Below the pieces are notes generated by a model that was not told the DNA's origin, made no database searches, and saw only the letters and a program-made list of their open reading frames with translations. Shown here piece after piece: positions 1 to 6,949 of a DNA stretch of 6,949 nt. Origin of the DNA: Rudanella sp. (GTDB lineage Bacteria; Bacteroidota; Bacteroidia; Cytophagales; Spirosomataceae); NCBI GenBank assembly GCA_026785985.1, contig JAJAYX010000347.1, positions 1 through 6,949 on the forward strand, given 5' to 3'. The translations under genes and the position numbers were made by a program. The first letter of the stretch is position 1, and the number at the start of each line of letters is the position of its first letter.

Positions 1-362
1 GTTATGGGTTGAGTTACACGCAATTTGCCTACGCTGATTTGCAAATTAAAGAGAGAGCAAACGCTATCGGTGTAAGTTTCAGGGTGAAAAAAGTGGGTAA
101 ACTCGATGGCGATGAAGTGGCTCAGGTCTATGTAAAACTGCCCGATCAGGCCATACCGATCCCTTTAAAACATTTGAATTGTTTTAAACGGATAACCGTA
201 AAAAAAGGCGAATCTGAGCTTATTGAACTGGAGATTGAAAAAGCGCAGCTTCGCTTTTGGAATGAGGCCAAATCGATATTCATCACACCTAACGGTAACT
301 ATACAATCATGGTGGGAGCATCGTCGGACGATATTCGGTTGACACGAGACATTGGGTTATGA
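1..362 (+). CDS. Glycoside hydrolase family 3, C-terminal fragment (FnIII-like domain)
   Basis: This is the 3' end of a gene whose start lies before the window; the reading frame is open from base 3 and ends at TGA 360-362. The first visible residues, YGLSYTQF, match the hallmark YGLSYT of GH3 beta-glucosidases and beta-xylosidases, at the start of the C-terminal fibronectin-III-like domain. The rest fits that domain: a GDEVAQVYVKLP strand, PLKHLNCFKRI (family pattern P.K.L.GFKR), KKGESELIELEI, and a final strand GNYTIMVGASSDDIRL. A TTG at base 9 could be taken as a start, but it lies inside the conserved motif, so the gene is truncated by the window and not short. Family members release terminal beta-linked sugars such as glucose or xylose, usually in the periplasm. 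The catalytic domains are outside the window, so the substrate cannot be stated. By hand count bases 1-360 are 42.5% GC, lower than most of the downstream genes. Confidence 0.9.
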   Translation, partial: YGLSYTQFAYADLQIKERANAIGVSFRVKKVGKLDGDEVAQVYVKLPDQAIPIPLKHLNCFKRITVKKGESELIELEIEKAQLRFWNEAKSIFITPNGNYTIMVGASSDDIRLTRDIGL

Positions 363-393
363 ACTATTTTTTGACAGATAATCGGTAATCAGC

Positions 394-2787
394 ATGTATA
401 CAGTACGCATTTTTGGTCTCACACTACTCTGTTCTTTAGTGCTTGGCGGCACTCATGTGTTGGCGCAAACGACTCAAAAACAGCCCGTTGATCTGGTCAA
501 CCCAATTGTCGATGCGGCCAATTCGCGCTGGTTCTTTTTCAACTCAGCGAGTCGCCCGTTTGGGATGGTCAATCTCAGCCCCGACAATGCCGTCAACGCT
601 GACTGGGGCGCGGGCTATCGGTATCATTCCGACAGCATCAAGTGCTTTAGCCACGTTCATGGTTGGCAATTGTCGGGTGTTCCTGTATTGCCCACCACGG
701 GCGAATTTAAAGGGCATTTGGGCGCTGACAACTACGGTTCGCGGTTCTCGCACGCCAAGGAAGTGATCAAAGCGGGTTACCATAAAGTGGTGCTGGATGC
801 ATACAACATCACCGCCGAACTGACCTCTACTACCCGCGTTGGCTTTCACAAATACACGTACCCAGCCTCGGCCCAAAGCCACATTTTGTTTGATTTTTCC
901 ACGTTTCTGGGCCCTTCGGATACGCAGAAAGGCTATGTGAAAAAGGTTAGCAATCAGGAGATTGAAGGCTATGCCATCATGGCTCCCACCGTTCGTCGAC
1001 CCAAAATTCTGCCCGTTTATTTTGTGGCAGTTTTCGACAAACCGTTTGATTCGTTCAACGGCTGGCGAAACGGTAAACTCGAACCGATTACCGACGTTAT
1101 TGAAGGCAAACGGACGGGTGCATATCTCAGTTTTAAAACAAAAGCGGGCGAAGTTCGGAAGATGAAAGTGGCTATTTCGTACGTCAGCGAAGCCCAGGCC
1201 CGCATCAACCTCAACGCCGAACTGCCGCATTGGGATTTCGAGAAAACGGTGCGGGACAGCCATACTGATTGGAACAACTGGTTGAGTCGTATTGAGATTC
1301 AGGGTGGTTCCGACACCGATCGCAGCCGTTTCTACACCGATCTGTGGCACGCCCTGCTGGGTCGCCGTATCATCTCTGACGTAAACGGTAAGTACTGCGA
1401 CATGACCGGGCCGCAACGTCTTATCAAACAAATACCGCTGGATGCCAACGGAAAACCCAAATTCAACCACCATAATTCGGACTCGTTTTGGGGGGCGCAG
1501 TGGACCATCAACACACTTTGGCATCTGGTTTACCCGGAGGTGACAGAGTCGTTTGTCAATTCGATGGTGATGATGTATCAGGACGGCGGTTTGATTCCGC
1601 GCGGGCCTGCCGGGGGTAACTATACGTATGTGATGACTGGCGCTTCCACTACGCCCTTCATTGTGAGTGCCTATCTGAAAGGAATCAAAGGGTTTGACAT
1701 CGAAAAAGCCTACGAGGGGCTGCGGAAAAATCACTTCCCTGGCGGCATGATGAGCAAGGCAGGCTATGAGCATAATACGCTTAAAGGTGGGGGCATCGAG
1801 TATTACATGGAGCGTGGGTACGTGCCGCACCCGTTGAGCAAAACCCGCTACGGCTTTCATCAGGACGGTTCGACCCAAACGCTGGAGTATGCCTATCAGG
1901 ATTATACGTTAGCGCAGATGGCCAAAAAACTGGGGAAAACCGACGATTATAACCTGTTTATGAAGCGGGCCGAAAACTACAAAAACGTCTGGAACCCTGA
2001 TCTGGGCTGGATGTGGAACCGAACGCTGGATGGAAAATGGGGCGAACCCGTCGATATTCTCCGCTACGACAACGGCTGGGAAGAGGGCAATGCCGCCCAA
2101 TATACCTGGTTTGTGCCGCATGATATTCGGGGGCTTATCAACCTGATGGGTGGCCGCGAAGCCTTTACAACCAAGCTGAACAGCTCATTTGAAAAAGCCC
2201 GGAAACATGATTTCGTTTCGGGAAAATCGCACGATAAAGAAACGCTCGAAGAACTGCGTCGGGTATTCATCAACTACGGCAATCAGCCCAGTATTCAAAC
2301 GGCGCATTTGTTTAACTATGCCGGGTCGCCCTGGCTCACCCAATACTGGACGCGGCAGGTGATCGAGAAAGTATATAGCGGTATCTCGCCCGACTTCGGC
2401 TACAGTGGCGATGAAGATCAGGGTTTGATGGGCAGCTTGTCGGTATTGCTCAAAACGGGCTTATTTTCGACCAACGGCGGCACCACATCCGAACCGTTCT
2501 ACGAAATCAGCAGCCCGATTTTTAACCGAATCACAATCAAGCTGAATCCGAAGTATTACAAGGGGAAACAGTTCGTGATTGACGCGAAGAATAATTCGGC
2601 CCAAAACCTGTACATCCAGTCGGCACAATTGAACGGCAAGCCCCTCGACCGCCCCTGGGTATCGCACGAAACGGTGGTCAACGGCGGCATCCTGACGCTC
2701 CAAATGGGCGATAAACCCAACAAAGCCTGGGGCAGCAAGCCTGAGCATGCGCCCATGTCGATGTCATCGGAGGCCGCAAAACGATAA
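394..2787 (+). CDS. Exported GH92 family glycosidase (alpha-mannosidase-like, divergent)
   Basis: This 797-residue protein has a signal peptide (residues 1-24, hydrophobic core followed by VLA-Q) and then a GH92-type N-terminal beta-sandwich and helical catalytic domain. Supporting motifs are VNP (35-37), PFGMVNLSPD (55-64), FSHVHG (H87, H89), EEGNAAQYTWFVPHD (563-577) and GDEDQG (672-677). Glu564 and Asp673/Asp675 are spaced 109 and 111 residues apart. From memory, this equals the spacing of the catalytic acid Glu533 and bases Asp642/Asp644 of Bacteroides BT3990. Known members are calcium-dependent, inverting exo-alpha-mannosidases. Several family motifs are altered. HGNEPSHH reads YGNQPSIQ (628-635), and the region expected to hold LWDT(F/Y)R reads WGAQWTINT (366-374). 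Family membership is therefore secure, but mannosidase activity and linkage are not. The start gives a good signal peptide and lies 31 bases after the GH3 stop. The length is normal for the family and the C-terminus appears complete. Confidence 0.9.
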   Translation: MYTVRIFGLTLLCSLVLGGTHVLAQTTQKQPVDLVNPIVDAANSRWFFFNSASRPFGMVNLSPDNAVNADWGAGYRYHSDSIKCFSHVHGWQLSGVPVLPTTGEFKGHLGADNYGSRFSHAKEVIKAGYHKVVLDAYNITAELTSTTRVGFHKYTYPASAQSHILFDFSTFLGPSDTQKGYVKKVSNQEIEGYAIMAPTVRRPKILPVYFVAVFDKPFDSFNGWRNGKLEPITDVIEGKRTGAYLSFKTKAGEVRKMKVAISYVSEAQARINLNAELPHWDFEKTVRDSHTDWNNWLSRIEIQGGSDTDRSRFYTDLWHALLGRRIISDVNGKYCDMTGPQRLIKQIPLDANGKPKFNHHNSDSFWGAQWTINTLWHLVYPEVTESFVNSMVMMYQDGGLIPRGPAGGNYTYVMTGASTTPFIVSAYLKGIKGFDIEKAYEGLRKNHFPGGMMSKAGYEHNTLKGGGIEYYMERGYVPHPLSKTRYGFHQDGSTQTLEYAYQDYTLAQMAKKLGKTDDYNLFMKRAENYKNVWNPDLGWMWNRTLDGKWGEPVDILRYDNGWEEGNAAQYTWFVPHDIRGLINLMGGREAFTTKLNSSFEKARKHDFVSGKSHDKETLEELRRVFINYGNQPSIQTAHLFNYAGSPWLTQYWTRQVIEKVYSGISPDFGYSGDEDQGLMGSLSVLLKTGLFSTNGGTTSEPFYEISSPIFNRITIKLNPKYYKGKQFVIDAKNNSAQNLYIQSAQLNGKPLDRPWVSHETVVNGGILTLQMGDKPNKAWGSKPEHAPMSMSSEAAKR

Positions 2788-2809
2788 ACGTGAACACTTT
2801 TACCTGTTT

Positions 2810-5800
2810 ATGACCATGAAGAAATACGGACTAAGCTGCTTATTGTTAGTAGCGCTGGTAATTTGTTTTTCCGGATTCATCACCGATCCGATAGAAGGCT
2901 CGTGGGCGTACACGACCAAACTGGACGAAGCGCTTTCCGGCACCCTGAAGCTGAGCAGGAAAGAGGCTGCCTACACCGGCGTTTTATACTCATTTGAGTA
3001 CGGAGCCATACCCGTACAGCAGTTGACGATTGAGGCCAACACGCTGAATGGCCGTTTTACCCTACGAAAAGTAGCCTACAAACTAACCGGCGATTTTACC
3101 GGCGATACATTTACCGGTACCGTTTCGTCGGCGACGAAAACCTATTCGATGACCGCTCAAAGGCCGGCAGAACCTGTTGTTGCCTACACGCCCCCAATCG
3201 TTCCATACATCCTGTCGGACCAGGAAGTAAACCCGTCGGAATCGAACCTTGACCACGCCGGGTTAATTGAGGAATTCAACCGGGAAGGTTATACGCGTGG
3301 CGAACGGATTTACAATGACGGTTGCATTAACTGCCACGGTAATCAGGAGATTGAGGGGTCGATCCCGATGGCGCATAAGTTTTGGTCGCAGCGGTTCAAG
3401 GCAGGTTACGACCCGTTTTCACTTTACCAGACCATCACCAAAGGGCATGGGTCTATGCCACCCCAGATGACGCTAACCCCGCAGGAAAAGTACGATGTGA
3501 TTTCGTATCTCCGGGAGAATTTTATCCGTACCAACAACCCCAGTCAGTACTTTACCGTAACGCCCGGCTACCTGGCCAAACTGCCCGCAGGTACGTCGAA
3601 AGGCCCCGCCGTAAAGCCCTACCATCCCTGGACGGATATGGACTACGGAAATTTCTTCATCAATACCTACGAACTGGCTGATTCGGCAACCGGCCCAAAA
3701 CGGTTTCATTCGCCGGGACGTGCGCCGTATGCCGATGAAGATTACCGGAAGAATAATTTTGCGTACAAAGGCATCGCGGTGCGTCTGGATCCTGGTGCCG
3801 GTGGCGTATCGGCTGGCAAGGCCTGGATGATTTTTGACCACGATGTCATGCGCGTCGCTGGTGGGTGGACAGGCGATGGGTTTATTGATTGGGAAGGTAT
3901 TTTGCTCAACGATAAACACGAAACCTATCCGCGAACCATCGGCCAATTGCATTTTGAAACGCCTGTGGGGCCGGGCTGGGCAAATCCATCGACAGGCTCG
4001 TTCGACGACCCCCGCTTTACGGCCCGTGACGGTCGTCAGTTTGGGCCGTTACCCAAAACGTGGGCGAACTACAAAGGGCTGTATCATCACGGAAACACGG
4101 TAATCATTGCTTACTCCGTTGGTCAGGCGGCAATTCTGGAAAAGTTGGGGATGGAGAAGGCTGACGGGCAACCAGTTTTTACCCGAACCCTGACCATCAG
4201 TCCGGCGCAGCAGGTACTTAAAACGAGAGTAGCCCGCGTGGGAACTCAGGTAGCTGTAATTGGAAAGGGAGCATCCCTGAAAGAAGAAAATGGGTACGTT
4301 GTTTTGCAAATTTCGGCCTCGGCAAAGACAACCATCAAGCTGTTTATTGCCAAGCCAGGCAGTCAAAGTCTGACCAATTTTGCGGCACATTCTTCAAAGC
4401 CGGAATCACTCGAAAAATATACCCACGGAAGCAAGCCGCACTACTCGCAAACGCTGTACACGACCATTACACGGGGACAAGACGACGGTTTATTTGCCGT
4501 GGATCAACTGACCCCTCCCTACGAAAATCCCTGGAAATCGAGGATGAAGCTCAGCGGCATCGACTTCATGAAGAACCCGAATGTTGCTGTTTTATGCACT
4601 ACCGACGGGGATGTATGGCGGGTAAAGGGACTGACCGATGGCCGGGGAAAGTTAAGCTGGCAGCGGATCGCTTCGGGGCTTTTTCAGCCGTTGGGCATCA
4701 AAGTCTTAAACGAAAAAATATACGTTACCTGCCGCGACCAATTGGTGTTGCTGCGCGATTTGAATGGCGATGGGGAGACTGATTTTTACGAGAGTTTTAA
4801 CCACGACCATCAGGTAACCGATCACTTCCACGAGTTCGCGATGGGCTTGCAGGCCGACAAGCAGGGGAACCTGTACTACGCCAAAAGTGGCCGCCACGCC
4901 CGCGAAGCCCTGATTCCCCAACACGGCACCTTACTGAAAGTCAGCAAAGACGGTGCAACGACGCAGATTCTGGCCACCGGGTTCAGGGCCGCCAACGGCG
5001 TTTGTATCAATCCCGATGGCAGCTTTATCGTGACCGACCAGCAGGGCTATTGGAACCCCATGAACCGCGTCAACTGGATTGATGGCAAGCAGAAATTCTA
5101 CGGAAATATGTGGGGCTACAACCCGCCAAAAGACTCGACCAAAGCGGCCATGGAACAGCCGCTGGTTTGGATTGACATGGAATTTGACCGGTCGCCGTCG
5201 GAGCTTCTTTGGGTAGACAGCAAAAAATGGGGAGCCTTGAACGGTGGCCTGCTCAGCTTTTCGTACGGTTATGGCAAGATCCAACTGGTGCTGCCCGAAG
5301 ATGTGAATGGCCAGAAACAGGGTGGTGTGATCGACCTGCCGGGCGTGAAATTCCGTACTGGTATCATGCGTGGACGCTTTAACCCCGCCGATGGGCAATT
5401 GTACGCCTGCGGTATGTCGGCCTGGGGAACATCGCAAACCATTAAAGGGGGCGATTTCTACCGGCTTCGCTACACCGGAAAGCCAGTCTCACTACCCACC
5501 CGGCTGAGCGCTGAAAAAGATGGCGTTACGTTGACGTTTGCAACCGAGTTAGCCGAAAAAAGCACTCGTAATCCCGGAAATTACACCGTACAAAGCTGGG
5601 ATCTGAAGCGGAGCCGAAAATATGGCTCCGACCGGTACAATACCCAAACACTGACCATTGCCGATGTGCGGATAAGTCGGGATAAAAAGACCGTCAAACT
5701 CATGCTGCCCGACATAAAACCAACCGATGTCATGACGATTACCTACACGGTTACAGATTCGAAGGGGCATACTTTCACTGGAAGAGTGCAGAACACCATT

Positions 5801-5851
5801 CACACGTTAACAAAAACCAGTAATCAACTCTTTGCGGCCGTTAGCCCGTAA
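2810..5851 (+). CDS. Exported cytochrome c / DUF6797 / beta-propeller protein, putative sugar dehydrogenase
   Basis: The protein has 1013 residues from ATG 2810; ATG 2816 (MKKYGL) is equally plausible. The frame stays open back to 2747, but that extension is Arg-rich, overlaps the GH92 tail and would hide the signal peptide. Domains in order: signal peptide (about 1-25); beta-rich lipocalin-like domain (about 27-115); monoheme cytochrome c (about 150-245) with Cys172-Ile-Asn-Cys175-His176 and likely distal ligand Met216 in HGSMPPQ; DUF6797-like region (about 270-450); beta-propeller resembling sorbosone/glucose dehydrogenases (about 565-890); C-terminal beta-sandwich (about 895-1003). The propeller carries a calcium-loop motif, DLNGDGETDFYE (650-661). 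Related domain sets are known from Planctomycetes and Bacteroidota. The inferred role is periplasmic oxidation of a sugar or sugar lactone, with the heme accepting electrons. Neither cofactor nor substrate can be read from the sequence. The 22-base gap after GH92 implies co-transcription. No lipobox is seen (LVIC has Ile before Cys). Confidence 0.82.
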   Translation: MTMKKYGLSCLLLVALVICFSGFITDPIEGSWAYTTKLDEALSGTLKLSRKEAAYTGVLYSFEYGAIPVQQLTIEANTLNGRFTLRKVAYKLTGDFTGDTFTGTVSSATKTYSMTAQRPAEPVVAYTPPIVPYILSDQEVNPSESNLDHAGLIEEFNREGYTRGERIYNDGCINCHGNQEIEGSIPMAHKFWSQRFKAGYDPFSLYQTITKGHGSMPPQMTLTPQEKYDVISYLRENFIRTNNPSQYFTVTPGYLAKLPAGTSKGPAVKPYHPWTDMDYGNFFINTYELADSATGPKRFHSPGRAPYADEDYRKNNFAYKGIAVRLDPGAGGVSAGKAWMIFDHDVMRVAGGWTGDGFIDWEGILLNDKHETYPRTIGQLHFETPVGPGWANPSTGSFDDPRFTARDGRQFGPLPKTWANYKGLYHHGNTVIIAYSVGQAAILEKLGMEKADGQPVFTRTLTISPAQQVLKTRVARVGTQVAVIGKGASLKEENGYVVLQISASAKTTIKLFIAKPGSQSLTNFAAHSSKPESLEKYTHGSKPHYSQTLYTTITRGQDDGLFAVDQLTPPYENPWKSRMKLSGIDFMKNPNVAVLCTTDGDVWRVKGLTDGRGKLSWQRIASGLFQPLGIKVLNEKIYVTCRDQLVLLRDLNGDGETDFYESFNHDHQVTDHFHEFAMGLQADKQGNLYYAKSGRHAREALIPQHGTLLKVSKDGATTQILATGFRAANGVCINPDGSFIVTDQQGYWNPMNRVNWIDGKQKFYGNMWGYNPPKDSTKAAMEQPLVWIDMEFDRSPSELLWVDSKKWGALNGGLLSFSYGYGKIQLVLPEDVNGQKQGGVIDLPGVKFRTGIMRGRFNPADGQLYACGMSAWGTSQTIKGGDFYRLRYTGKPVSLPTRLSAEKDGVTLTFATELAEKSTRNPGNYTVQSWDLKRSRKYGSDRYNTQTLTIADVRISRDKKTVKLMLPDIKPTDVMTITYTVTDSKGHTFTGRVQNTIHTLTKTSNQLFAAVSP

Positions 5852-5854
5852 GTC

Positions 5855-5881
5855 AAGCAGGCCATGAAAGTTGGCTCGCTT
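5855..5881 (+). terminator. Imperfect hairpin after the cytochrome-propeller gene
   Basis: The 5' arm AAGCAGGCCA (5855-5864) can pair with TGGCTCGCTT (5872-5881) across a seven-base loop, giving ten positions with one A-C mismatch and one G-U pair. It begins four bases after the stop codon. Only TTT follows before GCCC, so the U-tract is poor. It could be a weak or leaky terminator, an RNA-stability element, or chance. Confidence 0.3.
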
Positions 5882-5939
5882 TGCCCATTGACGGATAAAC
5901 CAGACAATGCATACAAACCCAAACCGTGTAGCCTATATA

Positions 5940-6949
5940 ATGAAAAAACGTACTCGTGTGTCAATCCGGTGCTGTGCAAAGCTGTTGGGCAGAACGTTGA
6001 TTTGCCTGATCCTGCTCGTCATGGCGAGTAATAAACCAGCTATTGGACAGGTAGTTAAACGACCCAATATCCTGTTCATTCTGGTCGATGATATGGGCTT
6101 TTCGGATATTGGCTGCTACGGGGGCGAAGTCAATACGCCGAATATTGATAAACTGGCGGCTGGCGGCATCAAGCTACGGAGCTTCTACAACAACGCCCGC
6201 TGCTGCCCAACTCGAGCGTCGTTACTCACAGGGCAGTATCCGCATACCGTTGGGATGGGCCTGATGGTGACCATGCCGAACGCTGCTATTCAGCCCGGTA
6301 GCTATCAGGGTTTCTTGGATGAGCGTTACCCAACCATCGCCGAGCGACTGAAGCAAACGGGTTACAGCACCTACATGGTTGGCAAATGGCATGTCGGCGA
6401 GCGGTCGCAACACTGGCCCCTGAAACGGGGCTTCGATCACTACTTTGGCCTGATTTCAGGCGCATCGAGTTATTACGAAATCATTCCCGCCGAAAAAGGT
6501 AAACGGTTTATCGTAGAGGACGACAAGGAGTTTACCCCGCCAACCGACGGTTTTTACATGACCGACGCCTTTACTGATTACGCGGTTCAGTACCTCAATA
6601 ACCAGAAACAAACAAAGGCCGACAAACCGTTTTTCATGTACGTGGCCTACACCGCACCCCATTTCCCACTCCACGCCTACGAGTCGGATATTGCCAAATA
6701 CGAAAAGCTGTATGCACAAGGCTGGGACATCACCCGCACCAACCGCTATCAGAAAATGGTGAAGCTCGGACTGGTTGATAAACGGTATTCGCTCACCCCG
6801 AGACCGGATGATATCCCCGCCTGGAATACCGTGACCGATAAAGCACAGTGGATTCGGAAAATGGCCGTGTATGCCGCCATGATCGACCGCATGGATCAGA
6901 ACATTGGCCGGTTAATTCAAACGTTGAAAGCCAACGGGCAGTACGACAA
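5940..6949 (+). CDS. Exported type I sulfatase (formylglycine-dependent), 3' end cut by window
   Basis: The frame is open from ATG 5940 to the window end (336 full codons), and its 3' end lies outside. The N-terminus MKKRTRVSIR followed by LICLILLVMAS is a signal peptide or anchor. Sulfatase motifs appear in order: NILFILVDDMGFSDIG with metal ligands Asp50-Asp51; CCPTRASLLTG (88-98), where Cys88 is converted to formylglycine; GKWHVG with Lys149 and His151; and APHFPLH with His241. GWDITR (261-266) and the helix AAMIDRMDQNIGRL resemble arylsulfatases of subfamily S1_4, an assignment from memory. The later DNG metal motif should fall just past the end. The enzyme hydrolyses sulfate esters, probably on a carbohydrate given its neighbours, but the substrate cannot be assigned. 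An in-frame ATG at 5907 would add 11 residues; 5940 is preferred because it gives a typical MKKR n-region. No Shine-Dalgarno sequence is visible. It sits 88 bases after the upstream gene, with a weak hairpin between them. Confidence 0.93.
   Translation, partial: MKKRTRVSIRCCAKLLGRTLICLILLVMASNKPAIGQVVKRPNILFILVDDMGFSDIGCYGGEVNTPNIDKLAAGGIKLRSFYNNARCCPTRASLLTGQYPHTVGMGLMVTMPNAAIQPGSYQGFLDERYPTIAERLKQTGYSTYMVGKWHVGERSQHWPLKRGFDHYFGLISGASSYYEIIPAEKGKRFIVEDDKEFTPPTDGFYMTDAFTDYAVQYLNNQKQTKADKPFFMYVAYTAPHFPLHAYESDIAKYEKLYAQGWDITRTNRYQKMVKLGLVDKRYSLTPRPDDIPAWNTVTDKAQWIRKMAVYAAMIDRMDQNIGRLIQTLKANGQYD

Noticed and set aside
369..392. TTGACA and a near-repeat GATAATC/GGTAATC before the GH92 gene
   Set aside because: The gap is only 31 bases, so no full promoter fits with normal spacing, and the 7-base repeat with a mismatch is within chance.
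544..1878. A 444-codon open frame on the minus strand inside the GH92 gene
   Set aside because: It lies wholly antisense to a gene with clear family motifs, and its translation shows no recognisable domain or signal peptide. It is best explained by codon bias of the sense gene, which seldom produces stops in that frame.
2747..2809. Upstream ATG extending the cytochrome-propeller protein by 21 residues
   Set aside because: The extension overlaps the end of the GH92 gene, is Arg-rich (MRPCRCHRRPQ) and would bury the clear signal peptide that begins at MTMKKYGL.
2852..2866. Possible lipoprotein signal at LVIC near the N-terminus of the cytochrome-propeller protein
   Set aside because: The residue before Cys is Ile; a lipobox normally needs Gly, Ala or Ser there, so a standard Sec signal peptide is more likely.
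5934..5942. TATATAATG resembling a sigma-70 -10 box
   Set aside because: It overlaps the sulfatase start codon, has no properly spaced -35 element, and Bacteroidota promoters use a different -7 consensus (TAnnTTTG), which I did not find nearby.
5864..6031. Small + strand frame starting MKVGSLCPLTDKP, overlapping the sulfatase start
   Set aside because: It is about 55 codons, overlaps the sulfatase signal peptide in another frame, has Cys and Pro scattered without a motif, and its start lies in the hairpin arm.

Overview
The window looks like chromosomal DNA from a Bacteroidota bacterium, probably an aerobic Cytophagales of the Spirosoma type. That placement is an inference. It rests on the gene families present, start codons without a clear Shine-Dalgarno sequence, Lys-rich signal peptides, and moderate GC (50-60% in most 60-base blocks counted by hand). 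All four genes lie on the + strand, separated by gaps of 31, 22 and 88 bases, which suggests one transcription unit or a tightly packed locus. The window cuts the first gene at its 5' end and the last gene at its 3' end.

Layout: 1-362 is the C-terminal end of a family GH3 glycoside hydrolase (FnIII-like domain only). 394-2787 is a complete exported family GH92 protein (alpha-mannosidase family) of a divergent kind. It keeps the catalytic acid and base positions but has lost several conserved substrate-contact motifs. 2810-5851 is a large exported multidomain protein: an N-terminal beta-rich domain, a single-heme cytochrome c domain (CINCH), a DUF6797-type region, a beta-propeller like that of sugar dehydrogenases, and a C-terminal beta-sandwich. 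5940 to the window end is an exported type I sulfatase with the formylglycine signature CCPTR, complete except for its C-terminal part.

Taken together, the locus looks like a periplasmic or extracellular module for breaking down a complex, possibly sulfated glycan. GH3 and GH92 would cleave glycosidic bonds, the sulfatase would remove sulfate esters, and the cytochrome-propeller protein may oxidise a released sugar and pass electrons to the respiratory chain. No SusC/SusD transporter, regulator, RNA gene, CRISPR array or mobile element is visible. The points most worth a second look are the altered active-site surroundings of the GH92 protein and its tight coupling to a heme-containing putative dehydrogenase. 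I do not see clear evidence for a wholly new system.
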